Below, in pieces: positions 26,540 to 37,065 of a stretch of DNA of 64,000 nt. Where the stretch lies: NCBI GenBank assembly GCA_946800325.1, contig OX326956.1, positions 23,286,356-23,350,355 on the forward strand, in the 5' to 3' direction. The position numbers and the translations under genes were made by a program. The notes below the pieces were generated by a model. It was not told the origin of the DNA, ran no database searches, and saw only the letters and a program-made list of their open reading frames with translations. This DNA is from Luzula sylvatica. Taxonomy: Eukaryota; Streptophyta; Magnoliopsida; Poales; Juncaceae. How positions within the stretch are numbered: the stretch's first letter is position 1; each line of letters opens with the position of its first letter.

Positions 26540-27530
26540 ATGGATCCCAAGAGTTGCGATAGAGTGACGGTGCAATTTAAGAAGCGTTTATGGTCTCCAG
26601 AAGAAGATTGCAAGTTGAGAGAGTACATTTTACGTCACGGCCAAGCTTGCTGGAACACCATTGCAGTAAGAGCCGGTAAGCAAAATTTTGGATTGTCAAA
26701 AGTAAGTATAAAACAATAAAAAAACAGCGAAGTCACGACACAATACGACCTAGTCAGTATTTAATGTATGGAAATGAATCAATGAACATAATTAGAGTTT
26801 CAACTGTTACTTGAACAACATTCCCCCAAAAATTATACCTAATAATTTATTTGCACAAAAAACATATATAGGTCAAGTACGTAACATGAATAAACGCAGC
26901 TAAACTATTTATAATGCAGGATTGAATAGAAACTCGAAGAGTTGTCGGTTAAGATGGATGAATTATCTGCAGCCAGGCCTAAAGCGCGGCTGGTTCACAA
27001 AAGATGAAGAGCAGCTTATTTTGAGCCTTCATTCTGTTTTGGGTAACAAGTATGTATAACAAAAAATAATTCCATAATTAAAATGGTTTATTTAAAATTA
27101 AATTAAGATTGATGAGTAAATAAATAAAAGTAGGTGGTCTAAGATTGCGAAGGAATTGCCCGGCAGAACGGATAACGAGATCAAGAACTATTGGAACTCC
27201 TATTTAAAGAAAAGAAGCAGTACTGTAATTAATCAATATAAATCTTTTTCCAACTTGACGAAAGCTTCGAGCTTAAATGAATACTTTCGTACCGACTCGA
27301 CCGAAAATATTATTACTGGTTCAAATATTGAAATTGATACTTGTGATGGGAGAGCAGGAAATCATTTTCAGTTTTCATTTTCAGATTGGGGATTTACGGG
27401 TAATGATACAACTGCAGTAGTTTCTCAAGTTGAATCAAATCAACTTAGTGACGATTTATTTCAAGAATTTGCAATGTTTGAATTAGACTGCAAATTCAAA
27501 TTTGAACAAGATTTTCTACAAATTAATTAG
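26540..27530 (+). CDS. R2R3-MYB transcription factor, LAF1/MYB18-like
   Basis: Three exons, 26540-26675, 26920-27049 and 27134-27530 (TAG), encode 220 residues; introns are GT-AG and fall at the canonical R2R3-MYB positions. R2 has Trp18, Trp38 and Trp58; R3 has Phe71, Trp90 and Trp109, then [17 protein letters not shown]. The [18 protein letters not shown] segment resembles the LAF1/AtMYB18 group, nuclear DNA-binding regulators linked to far-red light signalling in Arabidopsis. The C-terminus is short, acidic and Phe-rich, with an FSDW motif like the ADW motif of relatives, and may be an activation domain. Odd points: the usually conserved NYLRP is NYLQP (Gln63), and RTGKSC is RNSKSC. It may be a faster-evolving paralogue of the gene at 45372. 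Family is certain; subgroup is moderately certain. Confidence 0.92.
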
Positions 27531-27654
27531 ATGGATACTTTTGGTGACTTACAAGTCGGGGAAATCTAATAGAGATAAATTTATCTATGTAGATGGTTCA
27601 ATGTGTGTCATTAAGATGTAAATATACAAATTATATTTGGGTATTCTTACGAAG

Positions 27655-27805
27655 AAACTTAGTCAATGGACCCATAGCTTAGTTGGTTGAGTGTGAGACA
27701 CAAAAAATCATATGTTGTGAAAAATTGTGGGTTCAATCTTCATTGACATCAATGGATGGAGAACATATGAGTTTTCTCCATTTATTATAAAAAAAAAACT
27801 TAATC
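27655..27805 (+). mobile_element. tRNA-derived SINE
   Basis: Box A (TAGCTTAGTTGG, 27675-27686) and a box-B-like GGGTTCAATCTT (about 27729-27740) precede an A-rich tail at 27788-27795. The flanks AAACTTAGTC (27655-27664) and AAACTTAATC (27796-27805) match at 9 of 10 positions and are read as the target-site duplication. It lies 135 bp downstream of the MYB stop codon. Confidence 0.75.
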
Positions 27806-28007
27806 TAGTTCGTAGAGTTGATGAATAGTAGATGGCCCAAAGGCCTAAGACCTATATGATGGGTCCAATAATGCTTTGATGAATAGTAGATGGCCCAAAA
27901 AGTTCAATTTATGATCAATGATTTATGGACTCAATTTTTTATTAATGATTCGTCTGTTAAATACAAATACACACGAGCTAAAATGTCATTTTTTATTAAA
28001 AAAAAAA

Positions 28008-28079
28008 TGCATCTGACTGGAGTCGAACCCGGGTCTATTGCTTGGAAGGCAATTATCCTAACCGTTGGACTACAAATGC
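28008..28079 (-). tRNA. tRNA-Gly(TCC)-like gene, possibly decayed
   Basis: Minus-strand reading gives a 72-nt cloverleaf close to plant tRNA-Gly with anticodon TCC: GTAGTCCAACGGTTAGGAT (D arm), CCTTCCAAG (anticodon loop) and GGGTTCGACT (T arm). The acceptor pairs as GCATTTG/CAGATGC with one G-T wobble. The T stem, however, has CCAGT where CCCGG is expected, giving two mispairs. A T run of about 10 follows the 3' end, as for Pol III termination. It may be a functional divergent tRNA or a recent pseudogene. Confidence 0.6.
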
Positions 28080-28161
28080 TTTTTTATTTCAAAATTGTAT
28101 GCATTATACTAGAATACAATCTCACTCCACTTCGAAATTACAATTTCTAAATTTTTGTATA

Positions 28162-29403
28162 CTAGGAAATTTGTCCGCGCTTCGCTGCGGATTTTTAATG
28201 TAATTGTTTGTATTAGATTAAAAAAGATTGTGTATTCACTTATTAATTGTTATTTGTTATGTTTATAGAAAAAATAACCAATATGAAAATTATTAAATGT
28301 GTAATTTGATATAATATCATAAAATAATAAATTGAATATCACAAAAAATATGAAAATTATTAAATACGTAAAGCATGATATAAATTAATGAAATCACAAA
28401 ATAAATATTAAATCATATCATAAAATAAATTAATGAATATCACAAAACAAATATGAAAAAAATATTAAATGCGTAAAGCATGATATAAATTAATGAATAT
28501 CAAATCCCAAAATAAATATGAAATCATAAATTAAATATGAAAACCTGATATAAATATTAATATAATTATGGTCGAACATGATATAAAGATAATAAAATAA
28601 AATATTAAATAGTTAAATGGGCAAAACATGATATAAATTAATGGATATAATCAAATCATAAAATAAATTGTTTGTATTAGATAAAAGATTGTGTATTCAC
28701 TTATTAATTGTTATTTGTTATGTTTACAGAAAAAATATCATAAAACCAATATGAAAATTATTAAATGTGTAATTTGATATAATATCATAAAATTAATTAA
28801 TGAATATCATAAAAATATGAAAATTATTAAATGTGTAAAGCATGATATAAATTAATGAAATCACAAAATAAATATGAAATCATATCAAAAAATAAATTAA
28901 TGAATATCACAAAACAAATATGAAAAAAATATTAAATGCGTAAAGCATGATATAAATTAATGAATATCAAATCACAAAATAAATATGAAATCATAAAATA
29001 AATTATTAAATGGTTAAATGGGTAAAACATGATATAAATTAATGGATATAATCAAGTCATAAAATAAATATGGAGATTATATAAATATTCATATGTGTGA
29101 TAGAAAGTCAAAGAGATGAGGTGGCTCAATGTGGAAGCTCAAAAACATCCCCTCTTTAAAGGGGGGAACAATTCGCAAAAGTTTATGTTTATAATTTCAT
29201 TGTAATTTCATAAATAATTCTTAGTAATTATAATTTCATAACATCATACATGACATTTCGCATATATGATTGTATGTATCATTTAGCAAAAATAAATATA
29301 AAATTGAGTGCTTGTATGATATATCCATCGTTATAGATATTCCATATCGCTTACAGATCGTTAAGGCCGAAACACGAGATAGAGAATTCCACTTGAAGAC
29401 CAA
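28162..29403 (-). mobile_element. Helitron-like element, 3' end at 28162 (left limit good, right limit guessed)
   Basis: On the minus strand the terminus reads hairpin CCGC-AGCGAAG-CGCGG, nine bases, CTAG, then host T, which is the classic Helitron 3' structure (28162-28190). The interior is AT-rich and contains a direct duplication: about 28203-28660 repeats at about 28668-29060, offset 465 bp. No coding capacity is visible. The right limit is taken as the next Helitron 3' end (29404), because no 5' TC terminus could be fixed. Confidence 0.55.
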
Positions 29404-30325
29404 CTAGGAAATTACCCGTGCTTCGCGGCGGGTTTGTTTCATTTATTTTATCATAATTTATTCATAATTCCGAATTATCATTCGTTATCAAATAATTTAT
29501 AAATATTGTGTTGAGTGTTTGAATTTACATATATTACTTTGCTTAATTAAGTTTCATGATGACAAAATTCATTATACTATTTTGGAATATGATATAATGC
29601 GAAAAATTTATTTAGTATTCTAATAAAACATACAAAAAAAAATTAAATGATACTATGAAGTAACAAAAAAAACATGCATCGACATACATAAAAAATAAAA
29701 TGGTAATATAAGATCATGAAATAACACCTAAATACAAATGTATTTTATTAATGCGCGAGTTTTATTATGGAGGTTGATGACATCAAATATTTGAATCTTC
29801 GTTGAAATTTATTTTTTTAATTAGTAATATGTATTAGAAAATCATAAATGTAAATATGAAATCATATTTTGTATGATTTTGTTTACCTTAAGTTGGTTGT
29901 ATTGTTTGGGTTAGTTGCATCCTAAAGTATTTTGTTCTTTGTTTTTATTTCTTAGTTTCATTGGATAAGTCTTTCTCCATCATCTTGCAAAATAAGTGAG
30001 AATCATGAGTTATGAAATTTGTATTCATACAAAAAGTTTAGGGCATATTTTTGGATTTAAGTATAAATTTTGGAGAAAAATTTTTAGATGTATGAACTAT
30101 GTTACATGGATACTTCAAAAATGCAGAAGTATCCTGAGGATACGCGTATCCGATACGGATACGGGTGCGATACGGCTCGGATAAGTATCAGAAACGCCAC
30201 GTGGCGTATCAAATTATACGATGAAACCACATCACACGATCCAATAATTAATAATGATGTAGAACAATGATGATGTGGTTTCATGAGAATGCATATAGAT
30301 GGGTGCAAAATAAGGAGGTTGGTAA
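29404..30325 (-). mobile_element. Non-autonomous Helitron, copy D (internally deleted)
   Basis: The minus-strand 3' end has hairpin CCCGCCGCGAAGCACGGG, then TAATTTC, CTAG and host T (29404-29433). The interior is the reverse complement of the plus-strand element ending at 51724: 29404-30098 matches about 51260-51724, including CTCGCGCATTAATAAAATAC. The 5' part (about 30214-30325) matches 49640-49760 (CACCC-CTTATTTTGCAC start). The middle of the longer copy is missing, and a GGATAC-element fragment (30099-30213) sits at the junction. Confidence 0.75.
30099..30213 (+). mobile_element. Fragment of the GGATAC MITE family
   Basis: The stretch begins ATGTTACATGGATACTTCAA and is full of GGATAC/GTATCC units, ending near CACGTGGCGTATC. 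The complete element at 41274-41756 starts ATGTTGCGCGGATACTTCAA and contains CACGTGGCGTATC. The right terminal repeat is missing here. Confidence 0.7.
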
Positions 30326-30613
30326 ATTTGATGGATAATTATACCATACCCCCTCATTTTTCCACCACATCCTCTATGTCACCAATTAACCATTAATTGG
30401 TGATTATTCAGCATGGTAATTAACAAAATACATCCGATTAATAGCTAATTGATATGAATTAAGAAGTGTTAATGTATATGTATTTTAATTATATATTAAT
30501 TGACTATTAGTGGAGTGTCTTTTTTGTTAATTTCTTTCATAATTAACCATTAATTAGGAAATAGAGGGTATTGGGGGGAAATGAGGGGTACTGTATATGG
30601 CCTCAAATTTGAT
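30324..30613 (+). mobile_element. MITE with 9-bp TSD (Mutator-like)
   Basis: The element at 30333-30604 (272 bp) has imperfect terminal inverted repeats: left GGATAATTATACCATACCCC, right end complement GAGGCCATATACAGTACCCC, with both inner parts continuing CTCATTT and CCAATTAACCATTAATT-like. It is flanked by AAATTTGAT at 30324-30332 and 30605-30613. A 9-bp duplication points to a Mutator-type transposase. It abuts the 5' end of Helitron copy D. Confidence 0.8.
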
Positions 30614-30619
30614 TTATCC

Positions 30620-31310
30620 CAGACTTTGGAGATGAGGTTTTTGGCAAACCAAGTCCATTTAGGGTTCCAAGTGAATTCATCGATATAGAGAAATCATATC
30701 GGACTATATGGATAATCTACCGGTTATTTAATTCTTAATATCAAATATAAAAAAAAAAGCTTTTATAAGAAAAATATACTATCAGTCTAGCATACAATCA
30801 ACATGTTTATTAACATGGGTTTATCAATAAAACTAAAACACAGAATTAACATGCTAATTCATAGAGAATGTGTAGGTGAAATTAGCAGCATAGTAAATTG
30901 TCTCATTTATTGAATTTATTTTTTCCCTTGTTCTTAATGAAGTGCAACATGCATATAATAAATATAAAATTCTTCATTTGTGTATATAATAAAGTTCAAT
31001 ATGTTAAATTGTTTAAATAATAAATTTAGAACAATTCAGTTGTGTACAAAATAATGATTGTAGGTATTATTTAGCAAAAATAAATATAAAATAGAGCTCT
31101 TATATGGTATATACCGTATACATCTTTCTTGTAAAAAGTTTATGACAAACTAAATCTAAATCATTCAAAAAATAATTCTATATGAATATGAATTCAACAA
31201 TAATAAATTATGGCCATGAATATGGTAACAGTATATTGTCAATAAAAAAAATATGTACTCACCCTAATTAAATTCTTCTAGAAAATAAATTTCACTGAAA
31301 CAAAATGAAA
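30620..31310. other. AT-rich DNA, nothing recognised
   Basis: No coding signal, element terminus or RNA gene was recognised. Segments such as TTAGCAAAAATAAATATAAAAT recur here, near 29285 and near 31845, suggesting old diverged repeats. Confidence 0.4.
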
Positions 31311-31319
31311 ATAAAATAA

Positions 31320-31388
31320 AATGCATCTGCCAGGAGTCAGACCCGGGTCTATTGCTAGGAAGGATTAACCCGAATCCCAGATGCTTTT
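31320..31388 (-). pseudogene. tRNA-Gly(TCC) pseudogene, D arm disrupted
   Basis: The minus strand shows a good acceptor (GCATCTG/CAGATGC), an anticodon region CCTTCCTAG and a T arm GGGTCTGACT, but the D arm is scrambled and shortened. The flanks (for example TTTTACATTATA on the plus strand) resemble those of the tRNA at 28008-28079, so the two arose by segmental copying. A further flank copy without a tRNA lies at about 31641-31685. Confidence 0.65.
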
Positions 31389-32173
31389 CAATTCCATAAT
31401 TTTTTACATTATAATAAATTTTGCAGTTTCTTCTGTTTTGGTTTTAATAATAGTTTGCATATATTTCAATTTGAGAAATCACATTAAACAATTGCGCTTA
31501 TGATACTAATGAGACTTTTAACAATTTGAGAAATCACATTAAACAATTACCGTTATCACCGTTATATTACCGTTAATCGATAATTCACTTTAACAGTGCC
31601 GGACCGTTCCGTTCCGTTAAATGTTATTTGCAACATTGATCCAGATACTTTTCAATTCCACAATTTTTTACAATATACTACAGCATTCCTTCGCTCCGTT
31701 TATAATAACAATTTCTGTATTTTTTATATTCACAAAACATTCTTTTCTGTAATCATATTGTATTTTCACAAACAATTCTTAGTAATATAATTTTAAAATA
31801 TCATACGTGACACTTTACATATCTGATTGGACGTATTGTTTAGTAAAAAAAACATAAAATTGAACTTTTATATAGTCATTCAAATAAATGGTTACTTTAA
31901 TTAATGACTTAGATTTAACTTTATCTTTGTTCATTCAAATAAATTGTTACTTTACTCTCTTTTTCGGGGTTATTTTTGAAAAAATATGGTTTTATATGAT
32001 TATATTTGTTCATTTCAGGGATATCTAATATTTTTCTCATTTGAGGGGTATGTTAGATATTTTTTACATTTTCAGGGGCATGCCAGGTATGCGATGTGAT
32101 GAGAAATACCGCGACAAGAGAATATTCGTTGATGCGGGTTCTGGTATGGGGGATATGTACGACTGGAGGAGAA

Positions 32174-32250
32174 ATGGCGGCTTCCGCTTCTCTGACAACA
32201 TTCACTCCTCATTTCTGCTATCCCAAGTTGCGTTTTGGTTCCTCACTACG
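32174..32250 (+). pseudogene. Captured first exon resembling a plastid transit peptide
   Basis: The ATG at 32174 opens a 25-codon frame, MAASASLTTFTPHFCYPKL and on, Ser/Thr-rich, basic and nearly free of acidic residues, as in chloroplast transit peptides. It ends in a good donor, ACG/GTAAAC (32250/32251). No downstream exon was recognised. A Helitron 3' end lies 550 bp downstream, so this is best read as a gene fragment carried by a Helitron. It could instead be the remnant of a host gene; the mature protein cannot be named. Confidence 0.4.
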
Positions 32251-32776
32251 GTAAACTAAAAATCCACAAATTTTCTTTGCAGCTAGTTTTGTTTTAATTT
32301 ATGAACAAAAATGAAAGTGCTTATATATTTGAAATTTTCAGTTCTTTTGGGTTGTACAAGTTTCTTCTTTGTTTATTTCACTTTCGATTTTGGTAGACAA
32401 GGATTTAGCCAATAGGTGTTGTAGAATTATATTCAAATAGTAAATATACTTTTTTCTTAGTAGCAATATAGTTTATTATAGATTGAATCGAGAAAAGTTT
32501 GATTTAATGAGGATTTCGATAATGGAATCAGAACTGGATTAAGTTTGTTTTGAATTGTCTTAGTTGTATCAAATTATACGTTGTTGGAAGAAGAAATAAA
32601 TTAATCGAAACATGTAAAATATTATATTGTAAAACAATAATACAACAATACACATAATTCGCAAGCAACACCTATCCTCGATGAAGACCAAACTAACGAC
32701 ATTACAAATATACAATTTCGACAACCAAAAAATATGAAAAAGAAAATTAAAAACAACGGAAAAGAAACGAAATCAG

Positions 32777-32806
32777 CCCTGCACAATTGCGCGGATGAAA
32801 CGCTAG
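32777..32806 (+). mobile_element. Helitron 3' terminus
   Basis: CCCTGCACAATTGCGCGG forms a slightly degenerate hairpin, followed by ATGAAACG, CTAG (32803-32806) and host T. The element lies to the left; its 5' end was not fixed, so only the terminus is given. The interior probably includes the transit-peptide-like exon at 32174. Confidence 0.6.
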
Positions 32807-33018
32807 TATTCCTATGAATTATCTCATTCGGGAGAATAAAAATTATCTCATTTTGAGAATATATATCCCTATGAATTATCTAAGAATATATACATGCCCA
32901 TGAAAATTTATAATATTATATTTTAAGAATCTTGCAATATTCTTAATTTTGGGATAATATCTGATATTTTATAATATTACATTTGGAAACTATTAGTTAT
33001 GAAAATTTATTGTCAATA

Positions 33019-33020
<2 letters not shown>

Positions 33021-33078
<58 letters not shown>
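33021..33078. repeat. (TA)n microsatellite
   Basis: About 29 TA units, forming the left border of a Micron-like element. Confidence 0.98.
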
Positions 33079-33081
<3 letters not shown>

Positions 33082-33616
33082 CTAGGTTCAATGGCCAACA
33101 CTCTTGTTTGGCCAACTCGGCCAACAACGTTTATTTCTCAAATTATATAAATGAAAATTAAATTTTAACCGTATAGATGTAATATATATCATTTACATAT
33201 GTTGTAGAACAAATTTTGTTTCGTTTGCATTTTTCTATCTAACAAAATCGATAATTTATTTTCACAACCGTCTATTTCGGTATTATTTTGGATTTTGATG
33301 AAAGAAAAGTCGAAACATTGTAAAAATTAATCAAAAGTCTATCTATTTAATTTAAATTAAATTCAATGAAAAAAATTCGAATTTTAAAATTGATTTCATG
33401 ATGAATCATGTCGTAAATATTGTCATCCATCAATATCTTTACGTATCATGATGGAGATGATAAAAATATTTATTTTTCATAAAATTAAATCTATAACATT
33501 CTCAAGTGATGTATATCACATCTATGCGGTTGGATTTTTATTTTCATGTATATATTATGAGAAATAAACGTTGTTGGCCGAATTGGCCAAACAAGGGTGT
33601 TGGCCATTGAACCTAG

Positions 33617-33619
<3 letters not shown>
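33079..33619. mobile_element. Micron-like MITE embedded in (TA)n, complete
   Basis: Near-perfect terminal inverted repeats of about 60 bp: left GGCTAGGTTCAATGGCCAAC continuing through TTGGCCAACTCGGCC and AACGTTTATTTCTCA; the right end is the complement. Both ends abut (TA)n tracts directly. This architecture was described for Micron elements of rice; here it is inferred from structure. No coding capacity. Confidence 0.85.

Positions 33620-33670
<51 letters not shown>
33620..33670. repeat. (TA)n microsatellite
   Basis: About 25 TA units between two related MITE copies. Confidence 0.98.
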
Positions 33671-33672
<2 letters not shown>

Positions 33673-34012
33673 GCTAGGATCAATGGCCAACACTCTTATT
33701 TGGCCAACGTCGGCCAACAACACTTATTTCACTAAATCTAAATATTATAATCGAGTTTTAACCTTATAGATATGATTTATATCATTTGAGAATGTTGTAG
33801 ATTCAATTTCACGAAAAATAAAAATTTCTATCATACTCATCATAATACTTAACAAAAATGAACGGTCGAAAATACATACAACATGAATCATCATTAAATA
33901 AATTTTGAAATTAGGATTTTTTGCTTCGGATTTAATTTAAATCATATAGATAGGCTTAGGATGAATTGTTACTAGGTTTCGATTTTTCCTTCATGAAAAT
34001 CTAAAAATTTAA

Positions 34013-34016
<4 letters not shown>
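33671..34016. mobile_element. Micron-like MITE, second copy lacking its right end
   Basis: It starts GGGCTAGGATCAATGGCCAA, as the preceding element does, and shares the GGCCAACAAC-TTATTTC stretch. It then runs through related AT-rich sequence and ends in a (TA)n tract without the inverted right terminus. It is probably the product of recombination between TA tracts. Confidence 0.7.

Positions 34017-34064
<48 letters not shown>
34016..34064. repeat. (TA)n microsatellite
   Basis: About 24 TA units separating two different Micron-like families. Confidence 0.97.
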
Positions 34065-34066
<2 letters not shown>

Positions 34067-34328
34067 TTTGCTAAGGAGAATCCAAAAAAAGAATCAAAAA
34101 ATATTTCACACGGACAAAATATACTAATGAAATTAGCAAAATATAATATTTAAATGAACAAAATATATTGTTGAATTCAACATATTAACATGTCTAATAT
34201 TAAGAATAATATAATATATTTTCAACAGTATATTTTGCTACATACTAAAATATATTTTGCTAATTTTTATAGTATATTTTGACCCTTGGATTATTTTTTT
34301 TGGATTCTTTTTGTGGATTCCTTTTAGC

Positions 34329-34335
<7 letters not shown>
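34065..34335. mobile_element. Second Micron-like family in (TA)n
   Basis: Imperfect inverted ends: left GCTAAGGAGAATCCAAAAAA, right complement GCTAAAAGGAATCCACAAAA. Both ends abut (TA)n. A left-end relative starts at 34391 (GCTAATTAGAATCCACAAAA), and a right-end relative runs up to about 36973 before another TG/TA tract. Confidence 0.75.

Positions 34336-34390
<55 letters not shown>
34334..34390. repeat. (TA)n microsatellite
   Basis: About 28 TA units. On its right side an interrupted Micron-like element begins at 34391 and is cut by the solo LTR at 34460. Confidence 0.97.
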
Positions 34391-34392
<2 letters not shown>

Positions 34393-34454
34393 TAATTAGA
34401 ATCCACAAAAAAAATTCAAAGATCAAACATAAATAGATGTAGAGTCGGAGGGGC

Positions 34455-35544
34455 CTTATTGTTGGGAATTCACCCGACCCCGGGCCCGCGCAGCGGATAT
34501 GAAGGCCCGGTCCGGTTCCCAAAATCCAAGATCACGCCATGACTTCGAAGGTACGATGCAATAGAAGGATAGACGATTACCAGCGTGAAATTGATCACGC
34601 ACGACGGGTTGATCGCTCGCATCCTTTCCTTCTCTGGTGTCACGTTGGTGACTAGCCCGTGCGTCCCATACCACACGTCTCCCACCGTCTTGACACGCCT
34701 CTGGTTGTCTTTCGTGCGTCCCACGTCCACACTCTTCCACAGCCCACAGTTTTGCTCCTTCGGTTTGATCACAATCGGAGAGCCACAAGTGTCGCTCTTC
34801 TACTTGTATCCACCGTGAGTCGGAGTTCGTCGGTCGCGGATGCAACTGCCTAGACGAAGCACCGGCGAACTTGCTTGATTAGATCGATTCTCTACACCGA
34901 GAAAAACTCCTTTTTCTCGATCTTTCTCTCTTCACACTCTTTCACTCTCTTGAAAGATGTCTCTTTATATTTCTGGATTATTCTGAATAATACCATAGAT
35001 TGATCTGAATGATCTGGTCTAGAGAGAGAGAGAGAGAAACATCCTATTTATATCATATAGGATAAGGATGGGCCAAAAGGCATGTATATCCTATATACAC
35101 CCTTTCACAAAGAAAACTGCAGACACTCTTGCAGTATTCTGTTGAAACGAAAATATTAAATCATCCCAACCGACTTTGAACATTCACTAAAGTTGTAGAT
35201 AATCTTATTATCTTTCCAACCCAATTGGATATGGCCCAATTTGAGTTCGGATACGAAAGTTACGGACGTTTTACTATCTGTATGTCAAACAGTCGCACCC
35301 TTTCGGTATTCCATTAAAACGACACTGATACTTCGCTCAAATGAAACATATTTCTATATGAAAGTTCTAGATAATCTCATTATCTATCTAACCCAATTTT
35401 AACCATTGAAATTGAAGTTTCGCACTGAAAGTTATGCCAATTTTACCAAACTGTTTCTTATGCCTACGAACTACGAACGCGTACGTTCGTTTATCCTTGT
35501 GTACACTTTTACGGTTGATCCGAAACTGTATTTCCTTCACTTAT
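34455..35544. mobile_element. Solo LTR, 1080 bp, TSD CTTAT
   Basis: 34460-35539 begins TGTTGGGAATTC and ends GTATTTCCTTCA, that is TG...CA, and is flanked by CTTAT at 34455-34459 and 35540-35544. There is no internal domain, primer-binding site or second LTR, so it is a solo LTR. The first 450 bp are GC-rich and produce spurious open frames. A diverged tandem pair of about 171 bp (from about 35138 and 35309, each with GTAGATAATC-TATCTTTCCAACCC-like text) lies near the 3' end. Lineage is unknown. Confidence 0.85.
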
Positions 35545-35793
35545 CGTAATTATTAACAGACGGTTAGATTAAAATAAAAAGAGGGTAGTTTTTGTAATTA
35601 TTCTTTCATTCTCCATATGCTTAGATTAGAATCCGATCCCACTCCTCTAGAATTTCTCTTAGAAAAAAGGAAACCCTAAAAGGGCGGCGCCAAGGAAAGA
35701 AAAAAGGGAGGGGTGCGACTGATCTAGGGGGCTCACCCTTCGCCGTTCTGGCCGGCAGCTCCCCCCAGGTCCTTTATTATCTCCCATCTCCAA

Positions 35794-36192
35794 TTGTTCT
35801 TTCCCTTTTTCGACAACGACCACGAATTCGACGACCAAATCAGATCAGCGAGAGCGGCGACACAGAGAAGAACGGAGAAGAGACACGTGAGGGTGACGAT
35901 GATGACCTGCTCAGTAGCGACTGGTGACGACGACGATGAAGATCTGCCAGTTGTGAATGGTTACTGCGACGTTGAAGATCTGTTAGACATCTTCTCCGAT
36001 GCTTTTCGGTGTCCGATCTTTCGACAATGTGATGATGCTCGTCAACAATGGTTTGTTGGTTTCATGCTTTTCAGACCCTTGCTCTATTTGATCCTTGCCG
36101 TTAACGAACCTTGCAATTTCGTGTCAACTGTCATGGACATAAAATGCAAAGAGGTAGAAACTAGAGTCATCTACAAAGACTATGGAGATTAG
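35794..36192 (+). CDS. Hypothetical 132-residue reading frame
   Basis: An uninterrupted frame encodes an Asp-rich stretch (GDDDDEDLPVVNG) and a hydrophobic stretch (FVGFMLFRPLLYLILAV). I recognise no family. The region upstream (about 35,640-35,790) is GC-rich and leader-like; downstream at 36378-36644 another short frame, MAIKFMNETP, exists. Either might be an exon of a small gene or a captured fragment inside a repeat. Low confidence. Confidence 0.25.
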   Translation: MFFPFFDNDHEFDDQIRSARAATQRRTEKRHVRVTMMTCSVATGDDDDEDLPVVNGYCDVEDLLDIFSDAFRCPIFRQCDDARQQWFVGFMLFRPLLYLILAVNEPCNFVSTVMDIKCKEVETRVIYKDYGD

Positions 36193-36973
36193 AGAACACC
36201 AAAAGTAAAGAATCGACAAATCATTGTATCTTTTCATTAGTTTTCTTGTTTTCTTGTTTATGATTTTAGGAATATGTTTACGTTAGTCGTAGTCTGGAAC
36301 TGTTTATCCACAACCAGTACAACCGGGAGCCTAGAGCTTTTTATCCGGGTTAATGTGATTCTGGTATAATCTTATGTATGGCAATTAAGTTCATGAATGA
36401 AACGCCTACGGACTTTGAGAGCAACAAAAAAAAAAAAGCTCTAGGCTTTCAATCCCACTCCTCTTCTTCTCTCCCTCTCCTCGATCTCCTCAATGCTCCC
36501 TGGGAAACCCATCTCCGCCTCTACCTTCTATTATTACGGATCGCCAGAGAGATTGGAGGCGGCGATCGAAGGAGAGATGGTCCAGTGAAACTCGACGAAC
36601 TCCACTTTCTCTCTTTTCGAGAATCACAATCTCTCTTTTTGTAAAAATTAAACAATGGGGATTAAAATGGATTTGAAGGGTTCAAAGATCCTCAAAATTT
36701 CGGGGCAAAGTGTCGAAGACCCTTTACCAGAAAAATCAACGTGTCTCAAGCAATTTTCAGCCCTTACAGGTACGAAACTAACATTCTTTTGCATATCTTA
36801 TTTCTTTGTTTTTGTAATTTTATGAGATATTTTCTAATCCACTTTTTTTGCCCAAAATTTCAGCCCAAAATTTCATGAGATATTTTCGAAACGTATATTT
36901 TGCTAATATCATTGATATATTTTGCACGTGGATTCTTTTTATGGACTCTTTTTTTGGATTCTCCTTAGCAGCC

Positions 36974-36974
36974 A

Positions 36975-37061
<87 letters not shown>
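36974..37061. repeat. (TG)n/(TA)n microsatellite
   Basis: A short TG run passes into about 38 TA units. The sequence to its left (GGATTCTCCTTAGCAGCC) is the right end of the second Micron-like family. Confidence 0.97.

Positions 37062-37065
<4 letters not shown>

Noticed and set aside
34456..34845. Minus-strand 129-codon frame with charged composition
   Set aside because: It lies wholly within the solo LTR and overlaps similar frames on both strands, as expected for GC-rich non-coding DNA.
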